Below, one piece after another: positions 42,186 through 51,964 of a DNA stretch of 64,000 nucleotides. The stretch covers positions 1,317,501 to 1,381,500 of the forward strand of contig NZ_CP036269.1 in the NCBI RefSeq assembly GCF_007744675.1. The letters run 5' to 3'. The translations under genes and the position numbers were made by a program. This DNA is from Gimesia alba (GTDB taxonomy: Bacteria; Planctomycetota; Planctomycetia; Planctomycetales; Planctomycetaceae). Position 1 is the first letter of the stretch; every line of letters begins with the position of its first letter. The notes beneath the pieces were generated by a model. That model was not told where the DNA came from, searched no databases, and saw nothing but the letters and a program-made list of their open reading frames with translations.

Positions 42186-45022
42186 TAGGTCGTGGCTCCG
42201 ATTGTCACCTTGAAGTCCTGACCCATGTGGAGCGTGCTCAGATCACCGCAGTTATGTAGGTCGATTACTGGCGTGGCGATGCTCCCCGACTCGTCATAGA
42301 TCTCGGAATCATCGGTGTATTTATTGATCTTCGTGACCGTCTTCGGTCGCGCGTCCTGATCAAAGACCAGCACTGCATCACCTGAGAGGTTCGCGAGGGT
42401 CAGAGTTCCCGTTGAATTGTAATTCAGCAGCCCAGCCAGGATGGTCAAAGCAGCGTGCGCCCCGGCGTGTACCGTGGTCGTTCCTGCGGTCTGCTTGAAT
42501 GTCGTGGTTGCTGAATTGATATCCAACACGCCCCCCGTTTTATTAATGTCGGTGACCGTCACTCCCGATCCCAAAAACACGTTTGTGTCGTCGACGGCGT
42601 CATCGAAGAACGCCTGACGTAATGTCGCTATTGTGGAGACTTCGGTTGGGTAGTAGGCAACGCCCAGTGATCCCCGGTTAATATTGATCACGTTGCTGGC
42701 ATGTGTTCCGAGCAATAAGATCGCCGGTGTGTTTCCATCAGGACTATCGCCGGAATCAGTGATCAACGCCGTTGTCTGCACCGAACCGAGGTTGATTTTA
42801 ATCCGCTCCGAGCCGTCCCCCTCTTTGTCGCCGATGTTGAGCAGTGTCGCACCGATTTTTAAATATTGATCACGGTACTCAGAGTAGGATGTCGTGCCAT
42901 CGGCATTGAAGCGAGGGAGACCGATCTCCCCGGTGAAAGTCTGCTCGATGTGCAGAGCAGCCAGCGTGATCGCACTCTGATCGAGACCGTATAGAATGCT
43001 AATGTCCGTGTGGCTGATGTGGACTGTATCACTGGTAACCGGAACCGTGTTCGTGCTCCAGTTTGCCGCCACGTCCCAGTTATTCGGGCCGGAATTGGCA
43101 GTTGTCTCAGTGGTGTCAATCGGTCCATCCGTCGTCTCAACAACTACGGTAGGTTGCGGTACACCCTTTGTCGATTCAACAATCGCCACATGCACAGAAG
43201 TGTTGTCAACAACAAGCTGCGGTTGATCTGTCTGCCCTAAGTCGCCGATGAATTCGACTGTCAAAGGTGTCCCAGGCCAATCCCCCCCAGTGACATCTAC
43301 ATTACCGGAACCAATCGTGCTTAATGCTTCGAGCAGTGTTTCCGCTTCGGCGGCTGTTGCATCGTATGGAATCAGGGCTTCCTCTCCGGCAAATGATACC
43401 CCAACACTTCCAGAGGTTGGTGTGCCTGTGAAGGTGAGGGTTTGCACCTCGTTTGTTCCCGTGAATGGCGGCTGGAGACCAGCCCCACTATTGTAAAGTG
43501 TCGTGACTTCAGACTGAGACAATGCTTCCGGCCAGAGTCCGATTTCATCTATTGTCCCAAGGTAATTAAACACGTAGTTGGCTGTTGTGTTTTCTGATAC
43601 TCCAACAGTTAAGTGCGTTCCATCGTCACCGATGCTTGTTCCGGCAAGGGCTCCTGTTTGAAATGTTTCTCCATTGATGCTGATTTTAATTAACGAATTG
43701 TCAAAGTCAGCAACGCCTACGACGAAGTACCAGCCGTCATTTGATACCGTCGTGTCGGCTGTGATCTGTTGCGTTCCAGATCCAGTTCTGAACTGCCAGA
43801 CTATGCTGCTTCCACTCTGGTATATTGAATAATTGTTTGCCGATCCTGATATCAGACCTTTACTAATGAGGTAGCCGATATTTGACAAAGAGCTACCTGT
43901 TGGGCGTATCCAAAGTGAGATACTGAAGTTGCCAGTGGGGGCAAGCAATGCATTGTGCGGGGTTTCTAAATAATCGGTAGAAGTGAACCCTGAAACCCCA
44001 TTGCCAATAAGACCAGAGGAGGCTGTCACAGTCCCGGTTTCAGTCAGATCGAGAGACCCGATTGCATCGGCGCGTGTTCCGCTCGCTTCGTCAGTCTTCC
44101 AATAGGCAGTTACGTTCCCTACGTTTAGTCCTGAACCGGCCTGACTCGTTGCGGCGGCGGCGGTAGGTGCACCTGTCAAACTGCTGTTTGCAGCAAGTAG
44201 GTTAACATCTGTCTTCGCAAGGTCTCCCGTGAATTCCACGGTCCAAGGACCACCTGCCGGGCCGGTCACACTCACGTCACCTACCTTAATATTTGCCAGG
44301 CCTTCAAGAGCTGATTGCACAGTCGCTGCTGCGGCATTGTGGGCAATCGCCACTGTGGTCTGGCCGTTATAAATCAAGGTAAAGTCACCCCCGGAAGGTG
44401 AGTTGATAATCGTCACCGTCTGTTCTTCGTTCGCAAATCCGGTAAGACTTGTTGCGTTTGCAGTAATCAACGCAACATTTGTGGCAGCGAGTGCCCCGGT
44501 AAACTCGATGGTATAAGGGCCTCCTGCATCACCTGATACGCTCACATCATCCGAACCAATATTGCTAAGAGACTCTAACTCTGTCTCTACAGTAGAAGCA
44601 GCATCATTATAGGCAATGGTACTTGTTGTTTGACCGGCGTAGGTAAGTGTGAATGTCCCTCCCGTTGCCCCGGTGACTGTTACGACCTGCTTCTCATTCG
44701 TTCCGGTGCCGATCACTACGGCGACCACAAACGGCTTCCCTGCGGTGTCAGCGGTCAGGACCACCGACCCGTCTGCATCGCCCTCTGAGTCAACCCCGAC
44801 TGAAGCAGTGATTTCGGCAAATTCGGGAATCGTAGAGGCATTCCAGGCGGTGACCACTTCGGTAATTATCTCAGCTCGCGTGCTCCCCGTTGCTGTCACA
44901 GAAAGCGTTTTCAATCCGATAGTGAAATTAATCACCTGACCGGCCGCCACATCCGAAGGAAATGTAATCGTATTAACCTGAGCGACTGCCGGGGCACCCC
45001 CGATCCAGATGTGTGAAGTCAT
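42185..45022 (-). CDS. LamG-domain tail protein with repeated beta modules
   Basis: The 945-aa product has two N-terminal copies of a beta module (FTLTYAGQTTSTIAYNDAAS, then DDVSVSGDAGGPYTIEFTG; second copy FTLIYNGQTTVAIAHNAAAA, then VSVTGPAGGPWTVEFTG). A LamG/concanavalin-like domain follows (ISLWIRPTGSSLSNIGYLIS ... DEIGLWPEALSQSEV, about residues 310-520). A third module copy and a beta-rich C-terminus complete it. LamG domains bind sugars, so this is a good candidate for host attachment. Confidence 0.75.
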   Translation of the reverse strand: MTSHIWIGGAPAVAQVNTITFPSDVAAGQVINFTIGLKTLSVTATGSTRAEIITEVVTAWNASTIPEFAEITASVGVDSEGDADGSVVLTADTAGKPFVVAVVIGTGTNEKQVVTVTGATGGTFTLTYAGQTTSTIAYNDAASTVETELESLSNIGSDDVSVSGDAGGPYTIEFTGALAATNVALITANATSLTGFANEEQTVTIINSPSGGDFTLIYNGQTTVAIAHNAAAATVQSALEGLANIKVGDVSVTGPAGGPWTVEFTGDLAKTDVNLLAANSSLTGAPTAAAATSQAGSGLNVGNVTAYWKTDEASGTRADAIGSLDLTETGTVTASSGLIGNGVSGFTSTDYLETPHNALLAPTGNFSISLWIRPTGSSLSNIGYLISKGLISGSANNYSIYQSGSSIVWQFRTGSGTQQITADTTVSNDGWYFVVGVADFDNSLIKISINGETFQTGALAGTSIGDDGTHLTVGVSENTTANYVFNYLGTIDEIGLWPEALSQSEVTTLYNSGAGLQPPFTGTNEVQTLTFTGTPTSGSVGVSFAGEEALIPYDATAAEAETLLEALSTIGSGNVDVTGGDWPGTPLTVEFIGDLGQTDQPQLVVDNTSVHVAIVESTKGVPQPTVVVETTDGPIDTTETTANSGPNNWDVAANWSTNTVPVTSDTVHISHTDISILYGLDQSAITLAALHIEQTFTGEIGLPRFNADGTTSYSEYRDQYLKIGATLLNIGDKEGDGSERIKINLGSVQTTALITDSGDSPDGNTPAILLLGTHASNVININRGSLGVAYYPTEVSTIATLRQAFFDDAVDDTNVFLGSGVTVTDINKTGGVLDINSATTTFKQTAGTTTVHAGAHAALTILAGLLNYNSTGTLTLANLSGDAVLVFDQDARPKTVTKINKYTDDSEIYDESGSIATPVIDLHNCGDLSTLHMGQDFKVTIGATT

Positions 45023-45034
45023 GTCTCTACTCCT

Positions 45035-45769
45035 TTAGGTTGCTGCTGGGAACGGTTGATTCCGTTCAAATGTGTAGGTCCAATAAATCGGGAACTCGAA
45101 CTGAGTGTTGTTAAATCGACGCGGATTGCCTTGGCGAATGTTTCGCCGGTCCGTCTTTTCGTAATCCGCCAAGTGTGGGAACGGGGCATCTGGCTCTGGA
45201 TAAAATCCAATTCCAGATTTCATGCCCGTCTGCTGGGCAGTGACTAAACTCGTCTCAGTGAGAACCTGTTTTTGGTGCAATCCAGTGAGCGTCGGTAAGT
45301 GACCAAACGTTGTACCGCCGGTTCCTGTGTACGACAGGTTTGATTCGTAATTGACGACATAAATATTGTCAGCAGTGCTTGCCGACGCAGGTAGCAAAAA
45401 CGCCGCCTCGACAACAAACGCATAACTGCGACGATTGACCAGTTCCCCTGGTGCATCGCCGCGAGGAAAGTGCGGCGGAACAACCACGCGGACCCCATAG
45501 GCGGTGTCGTCATTCAGCATTTGATGCACTACCTTGTCGCCAATCTTCCAAATCAGATCTCTGTTCGGCTCCCGGTATGCGGCTTCGAACTGATCCATCG
45601 CCGTCTTCAACGCAGTCAGCGTATCGGCTTGCAGGACGCCAGTAACGCTCCATGTCTCAATCGAACCGTAAACGAACCCCGTTGAATTCTCCATCGCTCG
45701 GCGCGAAATATGGACAGTCACTTCATTATCCGCGTGCTGGTGACTTCCGTAATACAGAATCGATGCCAT
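45035..45769 (-). CDS. Distal tail-type protein
   Basis: The 244-aa product follows the tape measure with an end/start overlap. The sequence (SILYYGSHQHADNEVTVHIS, later FPIYWTYTFERNQPFPA) is beta-rich, as in distal tail proteins that cap the tail tube. The assignment rests mainly on position. Confidence 0.55.
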   Translation of the reverse strand: MASILYYGSHQHADNEVTVHISRRAMENSTGFVYGSIETWSVTGVLQADTLTALKTAMDQFEAAYREPNRDLIWKIGDKVVHQMLNDDTAYGVRVVVPPHFPRGDAPGELVNRRSYAFVVEAAFLLPASASTADNIYVVNYESNLSYTGTGGTTFGHLPTLTGLHQKQVLTETSLVTAQQTGMKSGIGFYPEPDAPFPHLADYEKTDRRNIRQGNPRRFNNTQFEFPIYWTYTFERNQPFPAAT

Positions 45770-48321
45770 TATGGACCCCCCTGCAATACAGATCGGTAAT
45801 CGGCACCCCGTTGGTCCTGCTGAGTCAGTTGCTCTCTGAGTTGGCGGAACGACTCGGAATTCGTGTCCTTGAAGTTCTTCAGCGCCTCAATGAGTGCAAG
45901 GTGCTCCTGAACGAACGAATCTGTCGCATTGTTTACCGCGCCGACGACACTGCCGCCTCTCTGCCCTACCTGCTGTGCTCCCTGTTGAGGCACTACGGGC
46001 GGCGGTGTGTACTCGACGCCAGCTTGTTCCGCACTGGCTCTCGCGACCTTGTCGACGATCGCAGACAGCGATTCCATGCTGCGCTTCACGCGATTCGTCT
46101 GCACGATCATCGCATCTCTGGATTCGCGTTCCTTGCGGATCGACTCGGAAAGTTCCGCACGTTTCTTGTTCTCTTCTGTCCTCGCATCCGCGAGATTCTT
46201 TTCGGCGTCTTTAAAACCACCCAAAGCGCGGATTGTACCTGCATCGCCCGCCGATCTCTGTGCCCGGTACTTCTGAGCGATCTCACCGCCGAACGGCGTC
46301 TCTTCAAGCTGTTTAACTTCGCGAAACGATAGTCTCTCACCACGGTTCACTTTGTCGGCAATCGATCGTAGATTCCGCTTCTGTGGATCAGCCAGCTTGT
46401 CAAACTGTGCCAGCTTCGATTCGCGGTCTGATGCAACTGCTTTCTCGGCAACGGTAACTTGCTCTTTCGCTGCCTTCAATTGTTCCTTCGCTGACTTGAC
46501 AGCACTCTCATGCTCTTTGTTTTGAGCCTTCAACAGATCAAGCCTGGATCGTGCCGCATCGACGAGCTGTGCCTGCTTCTCGCTCACATTCTCAAGATGC
46601 ATCAAACGCAATTCATCGTTGTAAGCTTCATTGCGGTTCATGGCGTCGATCTGCTTCTGGTAGTTCTCCTGAGCTGCAGCCTTCGCCTGTGCCACCTCTG
46701 CCGCTGCCTGGATCTCCAGTTTCTTCGCTTTCTCAATGTCGGTTCCGGGGCCGAGTGCGATCCGCTGCCGGTTCAGTCCAGAGTAAGCCGAATCCTGCGA
46801 AAGCCTGAATGAAAGGCGATCCCGCTGCCGCTCTCGGATTTCCTGGTTTTTGATCTTATTTTCGTCCAGTTCTTTCTGACGCTTTTCGACAGCTTCGTCG
46901 GACGAAAACATATCAGACACCGCTTTATACGTTGATTTGAACGCTCCGGTCGGAGACTCGTTGTAAAGCGGCTTGTCGAACAAATCCTTGAAGTAGTTGC
47001 CAAAACCCATCCTCTGTGGCCCCGGCGGTTCAGAACCGTGCTTTCGCCCCGTAGAGAGGCTGTTCGTGTAGCTTAGTAACTCCGAGAGCCCATAGCCCAA
47101 GGCGCCTCCCAGCGCTACCATGCCGCCGCCAGCCAGAGATGTTCCACCAAGCCTTCCAAGTGCCGCCTTTCCGCTACCAATCAAGGCTCGCCCACCTCGG
47201 AACAGTAATCTGCCAGTGCCGCGAGCCACCCCGCCGATGGTGGCTCCACCCACTCGCCCGAGTACCCTGCGGCCCACGCCTTTAACAGCCTTTCCAGCAC
47301 CACTGTTGAACAGCATACTTCCGACAAGGCTCCCGAAAAACTCATTAGCAAAGCCCCCACCTACGCGGCCTGCTGTTTTCTGAGCCGCTTTTTCAGCAGC
47401 CGCCTCAGCGGCCTCTTTCGCGGCCCGGCGAGCCACCATTCGCCCACTGATCACCCCACCGGCCGCCTCCGCTCCAACGCTTGCTGCGAAACCACCGATC
47501 CCAGATCCGCCGCCGCTACCGCCACCCGCCAGGGTCGCCTTACCTGCGGCGGTTGCAGCAAGTGCTGCGGGGACAGGCGCTGCCGACAGCAACACCTGTG
47601 ATGTGCGAAGTGCTTCCTGCGATTCACGCAACGCGACGATAGCCTCGCGGCCTTTCCAGACGAGTTCGGTGAAGCCCTTCATTGCCTTGAAGCCAGCCTG
47701 GATCTTAATGAACGTTTTGGCGAACTTTTCGAAGTTCTCTTCGCTCGTGAGGCCGAGGATTGCAGTTCCCTCAACGAGGTCCATGACGCCTTGTAAAGCA
47801 CCGACGCTCGCTTCTGTTGCCCGCCGAGATCCATCGACCCGTTGTCGCTGTGCGTTTTCAGTCTCTCTCTGGATCTTTTCTTGATAGCGTTTTATTTCGA
47901 GAGCCTCTCTTTTAAAAATCGACTCCCGCTGCTTGGCTTCCCTCTCGGCCTTCCTGGTTTTCTCTTTTTCCAATCTCGCGTGTTCGCGTTCCTCTGCTTT
48001 CGCCGCCTTCGCTTTCTCGCGCTCCTCACGCTTCCGCGCCTGCTCCCGGTCTCTGGCGGCCTTCGCTTCTAAGCGATCCTTTTCACGCTGCTCTTTTTGG
48101 GCAGCTTTGATCTGTTCCCTTAAATTATACTCTCGCTCTCGCTGCTCGTCCCTTGCAACCTGGTCCATCTCGGACTTTGATCTCTTCGCCGCCTTGACAC
48201 GAATTTTTTCGACATCCTCGACCTGATTGCGCACAACCTTCGCCGTCGATGGATTCCGTGGATCGGAAACCAACTGCAGTGTAATCGCGACATTGCGTTC
48301 TGCTTCGGCTGCTGCAATCAT
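45769..48321 (-). CDS. Tail tape measure protein
   Basis: The 850-aa product has a long charged coiled coil at the N-terminus (AKRSKSEMDQVARDEQRERE and onward). A Gly/Ala-rich hydrophobic centre follows (VGGGFANEFFGSLVGSMLFN, GRAALIGSGKAALGRL-like segments), then more coil (QEIRERQRDRLSFRL and onward). This is the pattern of siphovirus tape measures that set tail length and thread the membrane. It lies directly after the frameshifted chaperone pair, as in lambda. Confidence 0.88.
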   Translation of the reverse strand: MIAAAEAERNVAITLQLVSDPRNPSTAKVVRNQVEDVEKIRVKAAKRSKSEMDQVARDEQREREYNLREQIKAAQKEQREKDRLEAKAARDREQARKREEREKAKAAKAEEREHARLEKEKTRKAEREAKQRESIFKREALEIKRYQEKIQRETENAQRQRVDGSRRATEASVGALQGVMDLVEGTAILGLTSEENFEKFAKTFIKIQAGFKAMKGFTELVWKGREAIVALRESQEALRTSQVLLSAAPVPAALAATAAGKATLAGGGSGGGSGIGGFAASVGAEAAGGVISGRMVARRAAKEAAEAAAEKAAQKTAGRVGGGFANEFFGSLVGSMLFNSGAGKAVKGVGRRVLGRVGGATIGGVARGTGRLLFRGGRALIGSGKAALGRLGGTSLAGGGMVALGGALGYGLSELLSYTNSLSTGRKHGSEPPGPQRMGFGNYFKDLFDKPLYNESPTGAFKSTYKAVSDMFSSDEAVEKRQKELDENKIKNQEIRERQRDRLSFRLSQDSAYSGLNRQRIALGPGTDIEKAKKLEIQAAAEVAQAKAAAQENYQKQIDAMNRNEAYNDELRLMHLENVSEKQAQLVDAARSRLDLLKAQNKEHESAVKSAKEQLKAAKEQVTVAEKAVASDRESKLAQFDKLADPQKRNLRSIADKVNRGERLSFREVKQLEETPFGGEIAQKYRAQRSAGDAGTIRALGGFKDAEKNLADARTEENKKRAELSESIRKERESRDAMIVQTNRVKRSMESLSAIVDKVARASAEQAGVEYTPPPVVPQQGAQQVGQRGGSVVGAVNNATDSFVQEHLALIEALKNFKDTNSESFRQLREQLTQQDQRGADYRSVLQGGP

Positions 48322-48328
48322 TCAGACG

Positions 48329-48715
48329 CTACCTGGTTATAATAGATGTCAACAAAGTCAGTTCATCAACTCTCTGCTTCTCAGTGACCCGATCCAATAC
48401 GCTTTGAATCAGATCCGCATTCATCCTCACGATTGGATCGTCGGGAAACTGACCAACCGCTTTACATTCGCGAAAGTGTCGGTACGCCTGGCGATTCTTG
48501 TCAGAAAGGGAGTTCTGCCCCCCTGGTGTTCCTTTCGGGCACCCGTCCTTAGTTTGACACAACGGCAGGTGCTTCGGGTGTCGCCGCTGCGGCTCACCTT
48601 TAAACTCTTCGATCTCTCCATATCGTTCTGCTCCCGGCTTGTCGTTATACGCCCATTTCAGACAGTGACTACAATCGCGATGAGCAAACTGGGGATAGAG
48701 CAAGATCAGCTCCAC
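48329..48715 (-). CDS. Tail assembly chaperone, frameshift extension (GpT-like)
   Basis: The 128-aa frame begins in the -1 frame of the upstream gene and has CSHCLKWAYN and a Cys/His/Asn-rich N-terminal part. The reading frame is open back to the slippery site at 48727-48733, so translation can continue from the upstream gene as EEVKN-LKTGVELIL. A separate start (GTG 48715) exists but is weak. It ends eight bases before the tape measure. Confidence 0.78.
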   Translation of the reverse strand: MELILLYPQFAHRDCSHCLKWAYNDKPGAERYGEIEEFKGEPQRRHPKHLPLCQTKDGCPKGTPGGQNSLSDKNRQAYRHFRECKAVGQFPDDPIVRMNADLIQSVLDRVTEKQRVDELTLLTSIITR

Positions 48716-48733
48716 CCCGGTTTTTAGTTTTTT
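48691..48733 (-). promoter_or_regulatory. Programmed -1 ribosomal frameshift signal
   Basis: On the minus strand the heptamer A-AAA-AAC (48727-48733) is in register with the GpG-like gene (GTA AAA AAC TAA). Eight bases downstream is a hairpin: GGGG-TG-GAGC, loop TGATCTT, GCTC-TAT-CCCC (48691-48718). Slippery site, spacing and stem match the classic -1 signal. Confidence 0.85.
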
Positions 48734-49167
48734 ACCTCTTCCAACTGTTTTTCAGCTGGAGTCTTTGCGCCGTCTGATTCGCCGGATAGTAGTTCATCGA
48801 AGTTGAGGTCTTCATCTTCTTTCTGAGAATCGGAATCCTGGTCGTCATCGCTACCCTCGTAGCAAGTCACGATGTTAAACAGGCGGTCTTTCAGCGGCTT
48901 CTTAATGCGGCACAGATTGGATGTCGTAATTTTCAGCGGTGTATCACTCAGGTCGCATAAATCCCATTCGACGAGTTGTCGCTTCAACGTTTCGTTGACG
49001 ATATCACTTTGAGCCTTCGCGGTCTTTTCATAGAAATTGTGCATCAGTGCCCGCACAGCCTCAGGGAGGACGGGGCGAAACTTGAATCGCACCGCCTCGT
49101 GAACCCCTTTGGATTCAGCAATGAAACCGTCTTCGGTGTAACCATCTGGAATGAATGCTCTCGACAT
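48724..49167 (-). CDS. Tail assembly chaperone (GpG-like)
   Basis: The 147-aa product (MSRAFIPDGYTEDGFIAESK) has helical and acidic regions and ends EEKQLEEVKN-like at the slippery heptamer. It lies between the tube and the tape measure. The acidic C-terminus (SDDDQDSDSQKEDEDLNFDE) is typical of chaperones in this slot. Most ribosomes should end at TAA 48724 and a fraction should shift into the next frame. Confidence 0.8.
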   Translation of the reverse strand: MSRAFIPDGYTEDGFIAESKGVHEAVRFKFRPVLPEAVRALMHNFYEKTAKAQSDIVNETLKRQLVEWDLCDLSDTPLKITTSNLCRIKKPLKDRLFNIVTCYEGSDDDQDSDSQKEDEDLNFDELLSGESDGAKTPAEKQLEEVKN

Positions 49168-49247
49168 CTCTGTTTCTCCGTTTTTGTTTCTCTGGTTTTA
49201 ATTAAGCGTTGTTAAGTTATAGTTCCGGCTTCAGCAGCAAAATCACA

Positions 49248-50144
49248 CTATACGTGTGCATTGGTCACGACAAGACTGGCCGTGCTGCCAACCTTACGGA
49301 CCATACCCTCTAAAGGAAGCCTCGTCGTCTGTGCTTTCGCAGTGCCTGGCGTGCGCGTCGGGTACTGAACTGTCCCAAGCGTAAATGTCAGGATATCTGT
49401 CGCGACTTCCGTATTCGTGAACACGAGCGACCCGCCGGCACCGGCGAGGTCCTGCTTGATCAAATCGATGTTGTCGCTCGACCAGGGGTGGTTTGTGCTC
49501 AGGGAAATCACGCGGTCAAGCAGGGGGATGTCGATTCGCGTGAGTGAGTTCTCAAACCGCTCGGTGTCGAGCTGATTCTCGATCGTGAGGCTGAATTCAT
49601 TGAATTCACGAGTCGCACTCTGCAGCGTCAGCACGCCGTCCTCAAGCCGCCACGGCGATCCCGTTGGCGTGGCGATCGCTGGGAATGTCCCGGCGTTACC
49701 CTGGGTCTCTGTTTCCGCTTCAATATCGAGATTGAGCATCAACATCTGGCCTGACGACCCTGAGAACGTAGCACGCGCAACCCGACAGCCGGAGTACGTG
49801 TAAACCTTTTGACCGCGATCCACCATCATGACGAATTCCGGTATTGAATCCGCCAGCGCGAAAACATTTGTGCTTTCAGCGGCGCCGAGGATCAGTGGCA
49901 GGAACGTATCAAGGGCCAGTCGGTCGCAGGCAAGTTGAAACGACCCACTGCATCGCTTCTGCCCTAAGCGGGTTCGCTCAGAGATATGCTCCATCGTGCC
50001 CGTGTTGCCCTGAGTCTCGTCGATCACCTGAGCCTCAACGAGAGACTCCTGCCCGACGTGCTCAATTGGAATCGAGCTAGTGTCAAAGGGCAGGGCAGTG
50101 TCAATTGCAATTCGCGTTGTTGTGCCGACTGATGGTTCCGCCAT
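49248..50144 (-). CDS. Major tail tube protein
   Basis: The 298-aa product is beta-rich (VGTTTRIAIDTALPFDTSSI, SGSFQLACDRLALDTFLPLI, LMLNLDIEAETETQ), with the length and position of siphovirus tail tube proteins, directly before the chaperone pair. Specific motif evidence is limited. Confidence 0.72.
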   Translation of the reverse strand: MAEPSVGTTTRIAIDTALPFDTSSIPIEHVGQESLVEAQVIDETQGNTGTMEHISERTRLGQKRCSGSFQLACDRLALDTFLPLILGAAESTNVFALADSIPEFVMMVDRGQKVYTYSGCRVARATFSGSSGQMLMLNLDIEAETETQGNAGTFPAIATPTGSPWRLEDGVLTLQSATREFNEFSLTIENQLDTERFENSLTRIDIPLLDRVISLSTNHPWSSDNIDLIKQDLAGAGGSLVFTNTEVATDILTFTLGTVQYPTRTPGTAKAQTTRLPLEGMVRKVGSTASLVVTNAHV

Positions 50145-50158
50145 GATTGCGTTCCTTA

Positions 50159-50644
50159 TTAAATTGCATCGATCACGGTGATGACATGCTCGCTGAGCAT
50201 CTGCATCGCAGTGTTAAATGTTTTATCCGGAATGCCGATGAACGGCCTCGCCGGTACTGTTCCGTCTTTTCTTCCAAACTGATGCACACCGGCGTACTCA
50301 ACGCTGGTTCCAAATGTCATCGAATCCGCTGTTATTATCTCAATGTGCCCTTGACCATCAGACACCACACTTTGCATTAGTGCCCCGATGTCAATCAATG
50401 GGCGTTCCCCTTGGTTGTGTCCCTTCGGACGCCGCCGCTTCAACGGCTCCCACCCTTCGCCGTCCGGCGTCTCACTATTTAAAAATGACTGCGATAAATC
50501 TCCTGCGAGAATGTCACTCCACTCCGCCAGCACGCCCGCTGCCTGCGGTTTCTCCAATCGGTCAACTACTCCGTCGAGGAATCCCCCGAACTCTCTGGTG
50601 CTAATGGTTCTTGAACTTCCTCCGATTCGTCTTCCCGCAGACAT
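50159..50644 (-). CDS. HK97 gp10-like tail completion protein
   Basis: The 161-aa product ends with the typical segment YAGVHQFGRKDGTVPARPFIGI, then a helix that closes the family fold. These proteins complete or stabilise the head-tail joint. The first 26 codons overlap the upstream gene, so a later start is possible. Confidence 0.8.
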   Translation of the reverse strand: MSAGRRIGGSSRTISTREFGGFLDGVVDRLEKPQAAGVLAEWSDILAGDLSQSFLNSETPDGEGWEPLKRRRPKGHNQGERPLIDIGALMQSVVSDGQGHIEIITADSMTFGTSVEYAGVHQFGRKDGTVPARPFIGIPDKTFNTAMQMLSEHVITVIDAI

Positions 50645-50868
50645 CGCGTAGTATCCCTGATTTGCTTGACCTTGAATCCGGGGAGAGCCATGACTTGCTC
50701 GGCACTGAACTCCCGGTTATCCGTACTGATCTGATCGGCGTATAGTTCAATCGCCCTCTCCTCATCGATCAGCTTTCCGTCTTCGTCGACCATTTTGAAC
50801 CGCAGTCCGCCGTGCGTGTTGGTACTGACCTTCCAGAGGTTTACTTCTTCAGTGACGACTTTCTTCAT
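50566..50868 (-). CDS. Uncharacterised small structural-module protein
   Basis: The 100-aa product (start ATG 50868, overlapping TAATG with the upstream gene) is acidic at its end (CLREDESEEVQEPLAPESSG). It contains NLWKVSTNTHGGLRFKMVDE. No family is recognised. Confidence 0.6.
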   Translation of the reverse strand: MKKVVTEEVNLWKVSTNTHGGLRFKMVDEDGKLIDEERAIELYADQISTDNREFSAEQVMALPGFKVKQIRDTTRCLREDESEEVQEPLAPESSGDSSTE

Positions 50869-51608
50869 TAAAACATCCCTCGCGGCTGCCAAACGGTGAT
50901 ATTGAGCAAGATGCCGCCGACGTACAGCATGTGGTTAAACCATGCATTCTCGTCGACGACGTTGTAAAACTTTGTAGTTACGTTGACTGATTCGGCGACC
51001 CCGCTTAACCGCTGATTGCGGAATACGTCGCTGATTTTCTGCCTCGACGAAAGATAGCTTTGCCGCGCGGTATCGTTGCCGGAATCCTGATCACCCCCCT
51101 TCAGGTAAGCTATCATGACCGGGTAGATTACTTCGTCTCGCTGATTGGTTCCGCCACCGGGCGTGAACTGCTCAGCAGCAGCAGGGCAAACAAAAACGCA
51201 CGGCAAAGCAAGATCCTGTGTGTCTTGCGGAATCGTTTTGATTAAAACCTGACTGTCAGGAAGCCCGGTAAGGGACAACTCCTGCAGCGTACTCTGAACA
51301 GCATTGAGGCAACGCGTGAAAATGTCACCGGCCCCATCGCTGACCCGCGAACGGGTGGGCGTACTGGCTTTCGTGTCGCCACTCAATGTACTCTCGACGT
51401 AGAAGTAGTAAAACCCATTATCGAGCGTCACGGAAATCGTGCCATCGCCGACGCGGCTGGTGTGCGTCGTCCAGGTGTTCGTCTTTTGCTGCAGATCAAC
51501 TTTCTGAGATCGCAGCAGGTTCGTACTGCCCGCACTGCTCCCGCTGACCGACACCGTCGCGGTGCCGTCTTCATTGTCAGTGATCGAAATTTCGGGAGTA
51601 GTTGCCAT
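50868..51608 (-). CDS. Tail terminator-like protein with Ig-like N-terminus
   Basis: The 246-aa product has an Ig/fibronectin-like beta domain first (ISITDNEDGTATVSVSGSSA, residues 5-85). Then comes a region with PCVFVCPAAAEQF, DEVIYPVMIAYL and SRQKISDVF, similar to siphovirus tail terminators. Position between connector and tail tube genes supports the call. Confidence 0.6.
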   Translation of the reverse strand: MATTPEISITDNEDGTATVSVSGSSAGSTNLLRSQKVDLQQKTNTWTTHTSRVGDGTISVTLDNGFYYFYVESTLSGDTKASTPTRSRVSDGAGDIFTRCLNAVQSTLQELSLTGLPDSQVLIKTIPQDTQDLALPCVFVCPAAAEQFTPGGGTNQRDEVIYPVMIAYLKGGDQDSGNDTARQSYLSSRQKISDVFRNQRLSGVAESVNVTTKFYNVVDENAWFNHMLYVGGILLNITVWQPRGMF

Positions 51609-51613
51609 TGATT

Positions 51614-51955
51614 CTATGTCCGACTCTGACTACACAGGGCCTTGTAACGTGTTCCATAACTGAGCAGCTGGTGATGTTTCACGACCCACGATACGCCCGC
51701 CGCGTCGGTGATTACATCGGCGTTTCGAAGCTCACCGGGGTAATTGTCATCTGCTTCGAGCAGGGTAATCGGAAGATGAAAGAACAGATCATTCCCCGTC
51801 AAGCGAACCCCCGCCGCCATCGCGGACTCTTCGTCAACGGCGGATCGCTTTGCAATGGCGATGGACACGTCCACATCGGCGACACCGCTACGCTTGAACG
51901 TAACGGTCACCGCTTCCTTGTGGTGCCACCCCTTGTAACTATCCGCCATTGACAT
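51614..51955 (-). CDS. Head-tail connector (head closure-like) protein
   Basis: The 113-aa product has a pattern of head-closure proteins: FHLPITLLEADDNYPGELRN, then ITDAAGVSWVVKHHQLLSYG, ending in a Cys-containing strand. It lies six bases before the next gene in the connector region. The fold is inferred. Confidence 0.6.
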   Translation of the reverse strand: MSMADSYKGWHHKEAVTVTFKRSGVADVDVSIAIAKRSAVDEESAMAAGVRLTGNDLFFHLPITLLEADDNYPGELRNADVITDAAGVSWVVKHHQLLSYGTRYKALCSQSRT

Positions 51956-51964
51956 GATCGACTC

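Noticed and set aside
45652..46332. 226-aa plus-strand gene
   Set aside because: It is the shadow of the tape measure and distal tail genes; composition is Arg/Cys-rich and motif-free.
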